Shown here: positions 1 to 11,114 of the stretch, piece after piece | Numbering within the stretch: the stretch's first letter is position 1 | Layout: every line of letters begins with the position of its first letter | Assembly (NCBI GenBank): GCA_020746995.1 | Contig: JAGPXD010000004.1 | Coordinates: 4,526,001 to 4,590,000, forward strand | DNA from: Plectosphaerella cucumerina | Taxonomy: Eukaryota; Ascomycota; Sordariomycetes; Glomerellales; Plectosphaerellaceae | DNA: 64,000 nucleotides | Direction of reading: 5' to 3' | Position numbers and translations under genes: made by a program | Notes under the pieces: generated by a model | Seen by the model: the letters and a program-made list of their open reading frames with translations, nothing else | Database searches by the model: none | What the model was told of the DNA's origin: nothing

Positions 1-427
1 GGATCAGAAACTCATCATCATAACAGGCGTAACTGTGAGGATTAGGACCTCACCTGGCGGGCCTCTAGCTGTGTGCGGGCCACAAGGGCGTTGTTTTCCG
101 AAACGGCAGGGGGCTTGTTCTCCTCTTTGGTGTAGATAGAGAAGTCGGGGTTGTATTGTGCACGGATCTTTGCCTCGATGTCCTAAATGCTCATGTTAGT
201 ACGGTAATGGCTTATATCTGAATCACTTGATGGATCCCGACTCGTACCTCAAAACTCGCACCCCAAACCTCAACCGGCGGCTCGCCGTCAATCACAACGC
301 CTTCCCAGCCAAGCTGGCCTATGGGAAGGGGGGCAGCACCGGGAAGGGGAGCGACTGATGGCGAGGGAACAGCAGCAGATAAGGCCACAGACGCGGCAAA
401 GCCGAGGATAACACGGGGGTAACGCAT
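1..427 (-). CDS. small secreted protein, 3' part beyond the window edge
   Basis: Unnamed small secreted protein; function unknown. Exon 1 runs 427-248 and begins with ATG at 425-427, chosen because it opens directly on a signal peptide (about residues 1-19, hydrophobic core ILGFAASVALSA). An upstream in-frame ATG at 526 would bury that signal. A phase-0 intron (247-183) has a GTACGA donor, a TACTAAC branch site and a TTTAG acceptor. Exon 2 (182-54) gives a proline-rich then acidic segment ending LEARQ, after which GTGAGG looks like a second donor. Without it, translation would stop at 42-44. The layout (signal peptide, an IGQLGWEGVVIDG-type motif, then DIEAKIRA) resembles cysteine-rich small secreted proteins of plant-associated ascomycetes whose cysteines lie in the last exon, here missing. 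That resemblance is from memory. A TATA box lies about 105 bp upstream. Confidence 0.6.
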
Positions 428-530
428 CTTGAGGAGTCTGTTTGAGTTGTTGGAGACCGGGAGACTGAGTTGAGCTGGGACTCTGAGTGTCTTGCTACCC
501 AGTATCGTTGGGAAGGGCGGCGACATGGTG

Positions 531-538
531 TATTTATA
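531..538 (-). promoter_or_regulatory. TATA box of the small secreted protein gene
   Basis: On the minus strand this reads TATAAATA and lies about 105 bp upstream of the chosen ATG at 427. This supports the downstream start over the ATG at 526, which would sit only a few bases from the TATA element. Confidence 0.5.
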
Positions 539-1513
539 CGAGACTTTGACAAGCTAGCCATGCTTCCAATGCTGTCCTCAACTTTCATCCCCTGGACTTG
601 CCCTTGACTTGACCCTGTCTCCGCCCCCGACTGAATCTCCAGTCTGTTCTTATTGGGTCGTTGTGGCTGAGTGGCATGTCTGGAACCTGGACTAAACGCC
701 CAGGACCGCTCCCACCTTCCTTTTTAGTGGCATATCCCAGGCAGTTAGGTCCCACTTCTCATGGAATACAACCCCATTGTTGCGCCTGGTTGGACACTGC
801 TTGCGAACAGATGTGGAAATGCACCCGAGCTGAGAATCCTTCGAATCCTTAGCGGCGGAGGAGTAATGCGGGAGATTACTTTATGTACTGGGTCTAGATG
901 GCCATGCTGCGAGGTCATCGGTGTTTCCAGGGTAGTCGCTTAAGCGCCGTGCTGTGAAAGGCTAGGAACGATGACTCGTTGCCCGGAACTCATAATTTCC
1001 GTTCAACGCTGAAAGCCCGGTAAGGCTAGATCATCAACACTCCTGCCTACCTACTTCCCTTCTTGGCCCCGGCTACCTGGATGTCGATGTCGTGGCCTAG
1101 GTTCTCGCCTGCCCACATGAGGGGAAAAGGATTGCACCTACAAAATTGGGCGCAGAAAAGACTTGATTTAGCTATATTTCACGTAGAAAGTGCCATGGTC
1201 TCGGGATGTCATTGTTCTTGGCCTGCAGCCCACTCTGTGCGCAGCCCTGGTGACAGGGCAAGCTTCTCGCTCTCGCGCGATTGCAAGCGCTCGTTGGCCA
1301 AACCAACTCACAGCTCATCCACGTCAGGCAGTGAGAGACAAGATGGTCATCAGGCGCACTGGTGCCGGCTGACTTGTAATGCCTGTATTTTTGGGGGTTG
1401 CTTGGAGAACTGGTCTGAAAAACTGAGGTAGCTCGAGGCACCTGTGTGGCAGGAATTGAGGGGCACGCTCACGTAGGCTATTGTTAAAGCGGCCGGGGGA
1501 ATTCCAAAAAGAA
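539..1513. other. intergenic, no gene seen
   Basis: Only short unconvincing open frames occur on either strand. I see no splice-consistent gene or repeat here. Confidence 0.5.
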
Positions 1514-1632
1514 ACATACAACACCGGGTATTCGCTGGTCGTCACCGACCCAACTACTAATCCAGCCCTCACTGGCTTATCTATGGGAGAGCGGACGGGA
1601 TCCCGAGTTCTCCAGTGGGTATGGTCGTATGT
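1514..1632 (-). rRNA. 5S ribosomal RNA (copy 1)
   Basis: The reverse complement is a 119-nt 5S rRNA starting ACATACGACCATACCCACTGG and ending GTTGTATGT. The 5' nine bases pair with the 3' nine (helix I). It carries the conserved loop segments GATCCCGTCCGCTCTCCC, TAAGCC, TTAGTAGTTGGGT and GACGACCAGCGAATA. The downstream minus strand has a T5 run (Pol III terminator) a few bases past the 3' end. Helix II is CCACTGG/CCAGTG, different from copies 2 and 3 but still paired. Dispersed single 5S genes are normal in Pezizomycotina. Confidence 0.93.
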
Positions 1633-2697
1633 AATGGAAACTGATTGTGCGTCAATCATCATGCCTTACCTTGACCTCATGCCAGAGGCTCCTTGTCGTC
1701 CGATCGGAATCATGATGGTTGGGCAATGGAAGCGAAGGCTTTTGACCTTTGGCTGCGTTAACCAGTCGCAAGGTGTGGTGGAGCACTGAGGATTTCGCCT
1801 GCCCAATCAGACATATTCTAGTCTCGACTACCCCGGGCCGCTTCTATTTCTGGTGTTGCTCTGAAGCCTGCTGTCAGGAAAGAGTCTTCCGGTGGCGGCG
1901 TACTTACGTCGCTTGGAAAGGTCACATTGCTGCTCACCTAGAAGGGCTGCTTGGAGTGAGGCTAGGCTGCATGTCCCGTTCGTTAGTGCTGAAAAGGAAG
2001 GACGGGGCAGATCAGAACGGGACAAGAGAGGTGAGATAAGATTGATGAGATTATGGGTTCAGTGAGGCTGGCGGTGAGAAGCGTCGGAGCCAAACTGCCA
2101 ACCAAGCTCCTGCCAAGGGGTACATGCACCTGCATGTTGACCTTCCCTTGCGACAAGACAGGCAGGCTTCCATCGCGGCTGGTTCAAGCCAAAACTCATC
2201 AAGCTGCCCTGTGAAAGTCGCCGACACTCATTTCGTGTCTCTCTCGGTCAGTCCGAACCGGAAGTATTGATTCTTCAACCAACGGAGTATGCATCGTGAA
2301 ATCTCAGCCGCAGGGTCTTCTTCTCCGCGGGCCCGGGCGAGCAGCAGTGGGCACCAGGTTACGAGGGCCTCGATTGAGATGAAAATGTGCTGTGCCGCAC
2401 GCAGTCCTCGGACCACTGTCCGCCTCCACCCAACCAACGCGCCCTTTTCTTTGGTCTGTTGGTCCTAACCGCCTCCGCTGCTAAGATTGGAAGAACCGTT
2501 CCGGGCGTGATCCCGGCCCGCGTCGTGCTTGGCGCTGCACCTGATTGTCGTGAGCGGCCTCAATCCAGCGGCCTCAATGCAGTGACGCTCAGGGGCGCAC
2601 CTACATAAAATCTGTTGCGCCCCTCAGCTAGCTGTACCTAGTAGTCATTCCAACATCATCGACTTCACTCTCTTGTCGACAACCCAGCGGACCCAAC
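1633..2697. other. intergenic and promoter of the 2698 gene
   Basis: No convincing coding region. The last 100 bp before the ATG at 2698 presumably hold the promoter and leader of the membrane protein gene. Several overlapping short frames on both strands lack gene-like composition. Confidence 0.4.
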
Positions 2698-3445
2698 ATG
2701 ACGGCCCCCTACACAGGAGACGTCGACCAAGACGCCTTCCTCACCACCCTCGCCCCCCGTTCACTCTGGGCGTTCGCCAAGAAGCCCAAGAAGGATGCCT
2801 CTGGCCGCAGAAACCCAGTCGCAGTCGCCTACTTCGAGCTTTGGGCCCTCGGCTTCACCCGCTGGCTCTTCAGCCTGGTCGCCCTGGGATTGTCGATCCT
2901 CGCTGTCTGTTGGAAGCCATCGTCGCCTCTCTACGAAGCAGCCCTGGCCCAAGTCGCAGTTGTACGTCCAAACCATCTGCCATGATTCTTACGTTGCGGC
3001 GAGCTGACAAGACATAGGCCGGCGTGCACCTCCTCCTCCCTCACCCATACGTCCGATCGCGTTCGCCCACCGACGCGCGCACTCCCAAATGGTACCCCAT
3101 CTTTGTCATCGCGTCCGCCATTCCCTGGGTCGCCGTCTTGTCCGTCATGATCGCTGTGCTCGCTGGACACGCCAACGATATCACCCTCAACAAACGGTAC
3201 GATTACTATGGCCGGATATCAAACTACAACCCTTCGGGGTCCGCGGCGAGAAGGCTCATGTACATGATGATCATCCCTGACGCAGTGGCGCTGTAAGTTG
3301 ACAATGACCAAGGTGTCTGAAGATCTCGTGTGCTAATACTCGGTCCAGGCTCTGCAACCTTAGCAAGGTGTACTACTTGTCTAAACTTCAGGGGAAGTTC
3401 GACCACGGCGATATTCGGGAGACGTACATTCTTTTTTCGGAGTAG
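2698..3445 (+). CDS. hypothetical multi-pass membrane protein
   Basis: Unrecognised small membrane protein of 211 aa. Three exons are 2698-2961, 3018-3292 and 3349-3445. Introns have GTACGT and GTAAGT donors; the second has a GCTAAT branch site and a TCCAG acceptor. All phases join without loss of frame and end at TAG 3443-3445. The start ATG has a CAACATGAC context. Hydrophobic segments are seen near residues 58-75 (WLFSLVALGLSILAVCW), 113-138 (WYPIFVIASAIPWVAVL...) and about 165-185 (MMIIPDAVALLCNLSKVYYL). The N-terminus is charged and lacks a signal peptide. I do not recognise a family; orientation and function are open. Its neighbours (5S rRNA and a secreted GH131-like protein) give no functional clue. 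Confidence 0.65.
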
Positions 3446-4483
3446 GTTGATGAGAAGGCTGCGGGCGACGTTGTTGTTTAGACCAGCCTGGGGCCAGCTG
3501 TATGCGACCACAGGGTGTAATGTGTAATGTTCTTCGTAATCATACAGAAAACTACCTAGGTAGAAGGGAACACGGTGGGACCTGCGAAAGCCGAGGGTGT
3601 TGCGCCACTTGGTTCTGATGCAGTGGGACTTGTCTCTGGACATGCGATGTGTATTGATCAAGCCGAGACGGCGTGGCAGTATGATGACAGAGCGGACCCA
3701 TGATCGACTCGCTATTCTCAGGCATCATGGCATATCCCGGGCTCGGATGACACCGTCCATCCGAAGGGGCCGACAGACGGGGAAACCTTATTTCCCGATG
3801 GACCCGGATGCGACCCAAGAAAGCCTTCTTCTTCAGACGATGCCCATCTGCAACTTTGGCGAAACTCCAACCTGTTACCTTTGGTTGACTCGCGCCAGCT
3901 TCCCCTTGACCCCTGCCCAGCACCACCCCTGTTCAACGGTCGCTGGCCCAACTGCCGATTGGCAGGGCGATTCAGGGCAGCGAATGCGTCATGGCCAGCA
4001 AAACCATTCTTGGACCTCCAGTTGGCCCGGAATTCTCCTTCAGCACGGCGTGTTGGGTGTCACCACTGTCGCGATGCGCCCCCTTCGACGCTCGCATGCT
4101 GCGCCCGGAATACCCGACGTCAACATAGCCTCATGCGCCCTCAACCATCCCAAACTCCGTATCGTGTCAAAGACGGGGATGAGTTCGTCGCTTGTTTGCC
4201 CGACGGATGCGGTCTGAAGTCTTGCCCCCGTCGGCGGGTATATGATGTGAGCAACGGCGCCGCCCAGAATGTGAAAAAGATTTCATCCCATCACTCTCTC
4301 GCTACAGCATCTCGGCCTTGATCGTCACTTTCTTTTCGCCTCTCTCTTACCTCTTACCTTCTTTTCACGCGGTGCCGGCCATTGCTCTTTTCTGCATCTA
4401 ATCGTTTGCACGATCTTACGCCTGTGGCGCCTTATTTTCATCACGACCTCTGGAACTTCAAACCCATCTCGACACGATCCGCA
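3446..4483. other. intergenic, promoter of the GH131-like gene
   Basis: About 1 kb without a supported gene. Long open frames overlap on both strands but have no recognisable motif. The stretch 4320-4480 is pyrimidine-rich (TTCTTTTCGCCTCTCTCTTACC), as is common in fungal leaders before an ATG. Confidence 0.45.
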
Positions 4484-5747
4484 ATGAAGGCCACCTTCTT
4501 CGCTCTCGTTGGTCTGCTGGCCGTTACCGGCTCGACTACCCCGGTCCATGCCAGGAACCGGAACATCCTCGCCGTCAGAGGTGGCGCCGCCGCTGGAGAC
4601 GCCAATGGCGCTGGCGATGCTTGTGGTGCTGCCGGTGGCGGTGCTGCTGGCGATGATGCCGCCGGCGGTGGTGCTGCCGGGAATGGCACTGCCCCTGCTG
4701 CTCCGGCTGCCCCTGGAGGTGCTGCCGGAAACGGCACTGTCCCTGGAGCTCTTGTTCTCCCCGATGGCCGCATCAAAGCCGACGCTGTCCCCGAAGACTT
4801 CAATGTCCTCGAGAGCGTGTTCAAGAGCGCCGTTGTCAAGGGAGACGGCAAGTTCACCCCTTTCCTCCGCCTTTTGTCGGCACTCAGTCTAACGGAATTC
4901 TAGGCCTCTTATTCAGCGACGTAGTCACGTTCCCCGCCATTGAACCCTCGATCGTACGTCAAGATCCCATCTCCCCCCCGATGTACGCAAGCCTGACCAG
5001 TGACCCCCCAGTTCGACGTCGCTACCAACACAAAGGCCTTCGCCATCAACCTCGACGACAGGTCCATCTTTATCCCCCAGGGCGGCGAGGCGCAAGCCAA
5101 CATCCGCCGCGCCGACCTACTGCCCAGCATCCGCTCCCAGCTCAACGACGTCGCCGTGAGCGGCATCCGCACCATGCACTTCTCCGTCCAGCGCGACCCC
5201 GCGAAGCCCCTAAACGCGACCCACGACTACCAGATCATGAACCTCGAGTCCAAGGACTTTGCCTTCCGCACGATCGATGTCCGTACCGGCGCGGAGAACG
5301 GCAACGAGATTGCCGTCTTTGGCAACTCCAATACCGCCCCGGCGCCTCAGAAAGTCTTCTCCGTTCCCTTTGGCGAGGGGGCGTTTGAGAACTTTGCCAT
5401 CAAGATGGACTTCACCGCCAAGTACGTCTCTTCTCCCCCTAACAAGGACGGAAGCGAACTATTGCTGACGTGTGACCCCAGCACCATCCAAGTCTTCCAC
5501 AGTACCGGCCAGACCCCCCTGCAGCAGGTCACTGAGCCCGTCGCAAATGGTGCGTGTCTGCTGTCTTTCATGCACCCTCCAATAGGCTAACAAAGTTGAA
5601 GACCTCGCCAACTCTGGCGAGTACCACTTCGCCCTGCAGAAGAACCCGGTCGGGAACGCCCCTCAGCCCGTGGGCGCTGTGGATGCCTTGTTCTTTGCTG
5701 GCATCTTCATGGAAGACTCCACTGACGGCACGGTCACCCTTCAGTAG
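4484..5747 (+). CDS. secreted protein with GH131-like glucanase domain and Gly/Ala-rich linker
   Basis: Predicted 345-aa secreted protein. Five exons: 4484-4847, 4904-4953, 5012-5421, 5482-5549 and 5602-5747. Intron 1 (4848-4903) is a GC-AG intron: donor GCAAGT, branch TCTAAC, acceptor TTCTAG. Without it the frame stops at TAG 4901. Residues 1-24 form a signal peptide (FFALVGLLAVTGSTTPVHA). A low-complexity Gly/Ala/Asn/Asp linker follows (about 35-90), then a domain resembling the GH131 catalytic fold. Matching landmarks are the LLFSDVVTFPAIEPS segment, TMHFSVQRDPAKPLNATHDYQ, FENFAIKMDFTANTIQVFHSTG and the closing GIFMEDSTDGTVTL. GH131 enzymes act on beta-1,3/1,4/1,6-glucans outside the cell. 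The Gly-rich N-terminus is not typical of the family. The GH131 assignment is by remembered motif similarity, so activity is uncertain. Confidence 0.7.
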
Positions 5748-6192
5748 CTACATGTAATTCTTCTCTACGGTTTCTTTAAATAGCTCTGATACATAAGCCA
5801 CGGGCCGCATTGAGCTTAAAGTAATCAACCGTCTAATCTCAAGTTGTGGTATTCCAGCAAGACCCCGTGGAGGCTCTGGCAAAGCACCGCGCCGGGCTTC
5901 AGCTCCTCAAACCAGGCACTCTCAGCCGTACATCTGGTGTTTTTTGGACCTGCAGGCTTTTGCACTCGTGCGATAGTCTCAGCCGCACACTTCAACCCCT
6001 TCGGTAGCCTGAGATGGCAGCCAGAGGCATCACACCGCGCTATAGCATTCGGCTCAAGAGACTCTGGAGTGAAATTTCAGGCTTGGCCGCTGAATCTGGG
6101 GCTTTTGTACCATTTTTCACCAACTTCAGAAGTTCAAAAATTTCCTGCAAGGTGCTCAACCACACCCGCACCAAGCCTAACTGCCAAAAAGG
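5748..6192. other. convergent 3' intergenic region
   Basis: Lies between two gene 3' ends (the GH131-like gene on plus and P450 reductase on minus). I see no gene or repeat. Confidence 0.5.
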
Positions 6193-8432
6193 CTATCCCC
6201 AGACATCCTCCTGCCACTTCCGATTACGTTTCAGCCCTTCAGCCCAGTACTTGGTCTGCTCGGCATCCCAGCCTTTCTGAGTAGCAGCGGCGCTGCTAAG
6301 AACCTTACCCACCTCGCAGGCCATACTGGCGCGGCCACAAACATAGAAGCTCGCTCCGTCAAATAACATCTTACCCACCGTTTCAGCATTCTCTCTCACC
6401 CGGTCCTGAACATACACCTTTTTGCCCTCCTCTTCTGGATCGTACCTAGAAAAAGCTGTGACAATCTTGAGCTTCTCGCCCAGCTGGCGCTGCATTTCCA
6501 AAAGCTCATCGTGATAAATGTAGTCTTCTTCTGGAGATCGGCACCCGAAGAAGAGCATCATCTGCCCTATGGACTTGTTGCCGTTGGTGCCGCCGATACT
6601 CTGTAGCCGCAACCGCTCTTCGATGAAGGCGCGGAACGGCGCAAGTCCGGTCCCGGCCGCTACCATGACGAGCGGAGTGGAAGCGAGCGCTGGGAGCTTG
6701 AATTTGGATCGTCGCACATGTGCAAACACGCTCACGTTTTCCTTACCGAGGAGCAGTGTCTTGTCACTCAGGTAATTGGTTGCCAGGCCGGGTATGAGAA
6801 CTGTTGGCTGTGCTGTCGAAACCAGCTCGGTTTGGGAGATGCCAACCGTAATGGAGGGGAGGCGAGGGGCGACCACACTCGACGAAGAGATGGAGTAGTA
6901 CCGGGGTTGCATCCGAGGCAACGCCTCAACGAGGAATGACAGTGGCAGGCCGGACCAGTTGCCGTGTTGTGCCTCCTTCCCCCCGTTTCCAGCACTGGCT
7001 TTGTCGGAAAGAGCGTACTCCAGAAGCCTCCCCAAATTGACGTGTGTGGTGGCCCTGAATGCTGCGTATTCGTCCTTGCTGCGGCTGATATTCAGAAGGA
7101 AGTCCCTGGAAGAAGCTGTTGGTGCAAACTCGGTCAATGCACGAATGGTTTCCCTCGGGACTGGCCCGCAGATCTCGAGATAGTGACGAAGAAGGGCGTC
7201 GAGTGTTGTTGGTGTCGGGACGTTGACTTTCATTGTCGGATCCAGGGTTTTGACTAGAAGTGGATGATGTCTCATACCTTCTTCTGACGAGTCGAGCATT
7301 GACAGTAGCCGCTCCACCTCATTGCTGGGGTTTGTGGGCCATATCGCGAGATGATCACCGGTCTTGTACCGGATCTGAGGCTGGTTGGCCAAGTCAAGCT
7401 CGATGTGCAGGCACCCCTTCTTGCCACCAGTGTCGGACGAGGTATTTCCGGAGAAGAGCTGCCGAGCGCACCGAATCGGAAGGGCACATATGGCTGAGCT
7501 CGACGTATGGGTCTTGGAACTGGAACCAGAGTCATGATGAACAGGCTCGTCGATGTATAAGTCGGACAGGTCGAGCGACTCATCCGGAATGATCGAGACC
7601 ACCGGGTCATACTTGACCTCGTGCTCCTCGAAACCAAGACCCGTCGTGAGCAGATTGAAAAGATCGTCCTTCCAAGCGATGAAGTCCTCTTCAGTTGTGC
7701 CGAGAGCATCGTCAGCCTTGCCCGTGGCCATGAGTCTCTCCGCTCCACGTTCCTGTAACGCAGAATCAACCACAGTTACAACGCGGTTGTAGTACTGATA
7801 ATGACTGTTTCCCAGGCCAAACGCGGCGTAGCGGAGAGAAGCAAACGAACGTGAATGGCCCTCGTGGTTCTGGTTTTGTTTCCGCTGCAGCCAGTCCCAG
7901 AGCTCAGACGCGTTGTCGCTAGGGTCGCCATCGCCGTATGTGGCGAGAAGGAAAATGGCGATCTTGATCCGCGGGATCTGGGCAATGGTCTCAGGATCGA
8001 AGTCGGACAAGTCAGCAACCAACGTCTCGAGACGGAACCGCTGCTGTAGCTCTCGGCCCAGTCTGGCAGCAAAGCCCTCCGCAGTGCCCGATTGCGAGCC
8101 GAAGAAGACCACCGCTTCTTTGTTCTGAAGGTCGAGATGTTAGCTTCTTCCTGGTACAGGGCTTTGTACGGAGAACCTACCAACTCGTCCAATCTCTTCG
8201 CGATGTTTCGAGTTTTGCGTTGCCTTGCTGGACCAAGGCCGCCATCATCCTGGGGTCTTTCGTACCAGAGGTGTCGATAACGGTCTGGCTTGTCCCATGT
8301 GTACTCTCGAAGAAGGAAAGCAGTCGAGACAAAGGCAACTGCAGTGATGGCTGCCATGTCGATGATGGTTTGAGGGGCGAGCAAGTCAGCCACCTGGGCA
8401 AAGGCCGAGGAAGATTTCAGAAAGGACTCCAT
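6193..8432 (-). CDS. NADPH-cytochrome P450 reductase
   Basis: Transfers electrons from NADPH through FAD and FMN to microsomal P450s. Two exons, 8432-8181 and 8124-6193, are joined by a 56-nt phase-0 intron (GTAGGT donor, GCTAAC branch, TTCAG acceptor), giving 727 aa. ATG 8430-8432 opens just before an N-terminal anchor (about residues 20-45, TIIDMAAITAVAFVSTAFLL). The FMN domain shows FFGSQSGTAEGFAARLGRE, LATYGDGDPSDNA and AFGLGNSHYQYYN. The FAD domain shows RYYSISSS. The NADPH domain shows VAAGTGLAPFRAFIEER and FYVCGRASMACEVG, where the usual CGD has Arg in place of Asp. The C-terminal EDVWG keeps the Asp and Trp of the hydride-transfer site. It is longer than typical fungal CPRs (about 690-705 aa) and sits 2.7 kb from a P450, so it may be a cluster-dedicated paralogue and not the housekeeping enzyme. 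Confidence 0.93.
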
Positions 8433-9314
8433 GGCTTCGTGAGGACAAGGATTCGGGTTGAGCCTGTGGTATCTGCTCTTTTCCGACGTGACAGTGGCCT
8501 TTTCATCTAACATATCCGGCCTGTACTGGACAGCTGGAGGTTGACGTTGCCGGTTATCCAATGAGCGCTGAATCGTGCAGGCCAGTTGCCTGTTCAATTG
8601 ATTGGCCACGTCTATTTGGGTGTCCCCCGTCACGCCTAGTCCCAATTTTATAGGGGGCAATGATTCCCGGGCGAGACTTTCCCAGAATGGACGGTTCATC
8701 CGGACGGAGGAATGGACCCAAACCGGCCCCCCACGACGGGTCGCATTAAGGGACCAGCTGACCATAAGGTGCGCTCTCGAAGAAGACATTATTCATCACG
8801 CTAAGCATATCTCTTCTGATTTCTGGTTCCCCAGGGGAAGGGGGTTAATCGCGGGGTACTAACGTCATCCGAGTAATTGTCCTGGAACACGTCCAAGACG
8901 ACAAAGATTTCGCCACCCGGAGTACCTAGCAATCGCCGGATATCTCAAAATGACACCTACCCATGCCACTGGGATAGACTCGGGGATCACCCTTAGCTTC
9001 CGCCCTGATATTCACCTTGCCAATTGCAAGGATGCAACGTTTGCTGTCAATTTCTCTCCTCGTGGCTTGAGTAGCTTCACATCTTGGGGGAAATGCCAGG
9101 AAACACATTTTATGAGAGACCTTAAGAATTTTGACGTAGTAGAGCTTGTAGTATCCGTCCAGTCTTCTACCGCAGAAATATCAACGGTCGTAGTCCTTGA
9201 GCCGGTATTCATACATGACAGCAAGATTGTTCCACGTCATTCGTCGGTGGTCAGGAATGGCGTCTATTGATGTCATTGATGAAACCGTCTATGGAGTTGA
9301 CCAAGTCATAACCC
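8433..9314. other. intergenic, upstream of the P450 reductase
   Basis: About 880 bp. It holds the reductase promoter and the 3' flank of the MocA-type gene. The small frame at 8950-9270 has no recognisable motif and I do not call it a gene. Confidence 0.45.
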
Positions 9315-10455
9315 TCAAAGCCTTGGCTGCTCAACACGACGCCCGGTCTCGTCGAAGTAAATCTTCTGTCCCGAGTTCAGGCTCTCCTGCAGCGCGCACC
9401 CAATTGCTACCGCCTGCACGGCCCCAGACAGCTTGAACGGCAGCCTAGTGTTATCAAGACATGCAGCCGTAAACTCGTTGGCCTCGGTTACAAAGGCATA
9501 CTCGAAGCGGCCATAGTAGTCGTGCGGGATCTCACGGCGTACTCCGGTCGACTCGAACACCTCGACCAGAGACCCCGTCGGGTTTGCGTTGACGGCCAGT
9601 TTGCCATCCGTTCCGATAATCTCCGTCATGTCGTGTTGACCAGCGGCCATCATGCGTGAAGAGTAGAAGTAGGCAATCTTGCCGTTCCAGAACTCCACGA
9701 CACCGACGCCGTTGTCGACGTCCTTGTGCTTCCTCAGCTCCGGCTGCACGGCACAAATGCCCATGGCCACGACACTCTTGACCACGGAGTCCTGGCCGAG
9801 GAACCACAGGGCCAGATCTATGTCGTGTATGTTGCAGTCGACGAAGATGCCGCCGCTGAACTCGGCGTAGGCGACGAAGAAACCGGATGGATCCAGACGA
9901 TCGCAGGTCTGCGACCGAAAGACGGATGGGCGACCAATGCCACCGGCGTCCATGCGCTCATAAGCTTCGCGATAGGACTTGTCGAAGCGACGCGAGAAGC
10001 CGCACATGACCTTGAGATGAGGCTTCTTGGCAGCCGCATCAACCACCGATTGAGACTGGCATCTCGCGTCAGCCGCTGTATGAAAGAATAGCTTGATTGC
10101 AGGGCTCATGGTGTCATCGGAAACTCACCACTTCAACACTGGTGCTCAGCGGCTTCTCACACAGCACATGCTTGTCCGCGTTGATTGCCTTGATGGCCTC
10201 CTCGGCATGTGCCGTCGTGACCGTGGCAACAACCACAGCCTCGAGGCCATCGTGCTTCAACATCTCATCATAATCCGTGTAGATGGTGACACCTGACGGC
10301 TCGAGCTCACGTCGTGCCCAATCAGCCTCTTTGGGATCTGGCGTGAATGCGGCTACCAATTCGGCGCGAGGCGTCCTGTTGAGAAAGTTAAAGGCATGGC
10401 GGGCGCCCATCCGGCCGAGGCCCGCGCATGCAACCTTGAGTTTGCGAACGGCCAT
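9315..10455 (-). CDS. Gfo/Idh/MocA family NAD(P)-dependent dehydrogenase
   Basis: A 355-aa oxidoreductase of the family that includes inositol 2-dehydrogenase and glucose-fructose oxidoreductase; such enzymes oxidise polyols or sugars in the cytosol. Exons 10455-10129 and 10055-9315 are joined by a 73-nt phase-0 intron (GTGAGT donor, GCTGAC branch, GCCAG acceptor). The N-terminal Rossmann fold shows GLGRMGARHA (GxGxxG-type), then VVVATVTTAH and the family signature LCEKPLS. The C-terminal domain carries CGFSRRFDKSYREA and the catalytic-type motif DCNIHDIDLALWFLG. ATG 10453-10455 is the only sensible start. Transcribed divergently from the P450 with a shared 660-bp promoter region, and near an inositol-type transporter, so a polyol substrate is plausible but not shown. 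Confidence 0.88.
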
Positions 10456-11114
10456 GTTTTGAAGGGAACCCTTGGGCGGAGTCGAGTAGGATGGAGTGAG
10501 TGTATGGTTTCTGAGTTGTCAACAGCGTACCCGATGAATCAGATGAACAAGGTTCCTAACGATACCGATGCCCACGGGCCACCGACTTTTATTCTCCTTT
10601 CCATCTGGTGGAGACCAGAGTAATGCATGTGGCATGGCTCGCATATGAATTGCCTTGCAGGTGAAGACGCAAAACTAACGTGCACATATTGGCCCGATTT
10701 GATCCTACCGCCAACATCTGCGGGTGATGACTCCGTTGAGAGACAAGCGGCTCGTCCATTAACAGCAAACTTCCCCAAAAGGCAGTTTTCTCCACTTCAG
10801 ACATGAGACGGGCAACCTACCCCGTCGGCTCCAGCTCAATCGCGGGGAACCTTGCCGATTCATCCCCACTCCTACATGTACCTGTCTCCATCGTGTAGTA
10901 AGATTCTGAACACAGAGTTGCAAGGCGGGACTTGCCTCTTGCAAAAAACTCTAGGAGAAGCGCATGATTTGGTCAATGATAGTATTTATCAAGCTCGTCA
11001 CCAGAGCGCCATCTTAGAAACAAGAGTTATTATCAGACTTGATGCTCCTCAACCGTTCGAAGAGTTTCTGTCCGACGGATTTGCACTCGCTGGATCATCC
11101 ACCAACCGAACAAC
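10456..11114. promoter_or_regulatory. divergent promoter region of the MocA dehydrogenase and P450 genes
   Basis: About 660 bp between two divergent starts (10455 minus, 11115 plus). I see no supported ORF. The arrangement would allow co-regulation of the two enzymes. Confidence 0.5.

Noticed and set aside
3597..4321. Long overlapping open frames in the 3.6-4.3 kb gap
   Set aside because: No motif or splice logic, and several frames are open at once, as expected of G+C-rich non-coding DNA.
8950..9270. Plus-strand 106-codon frame between the reductase and MocA genes
   Set aside because: No motif and no start context; sits in intergenic DNA.
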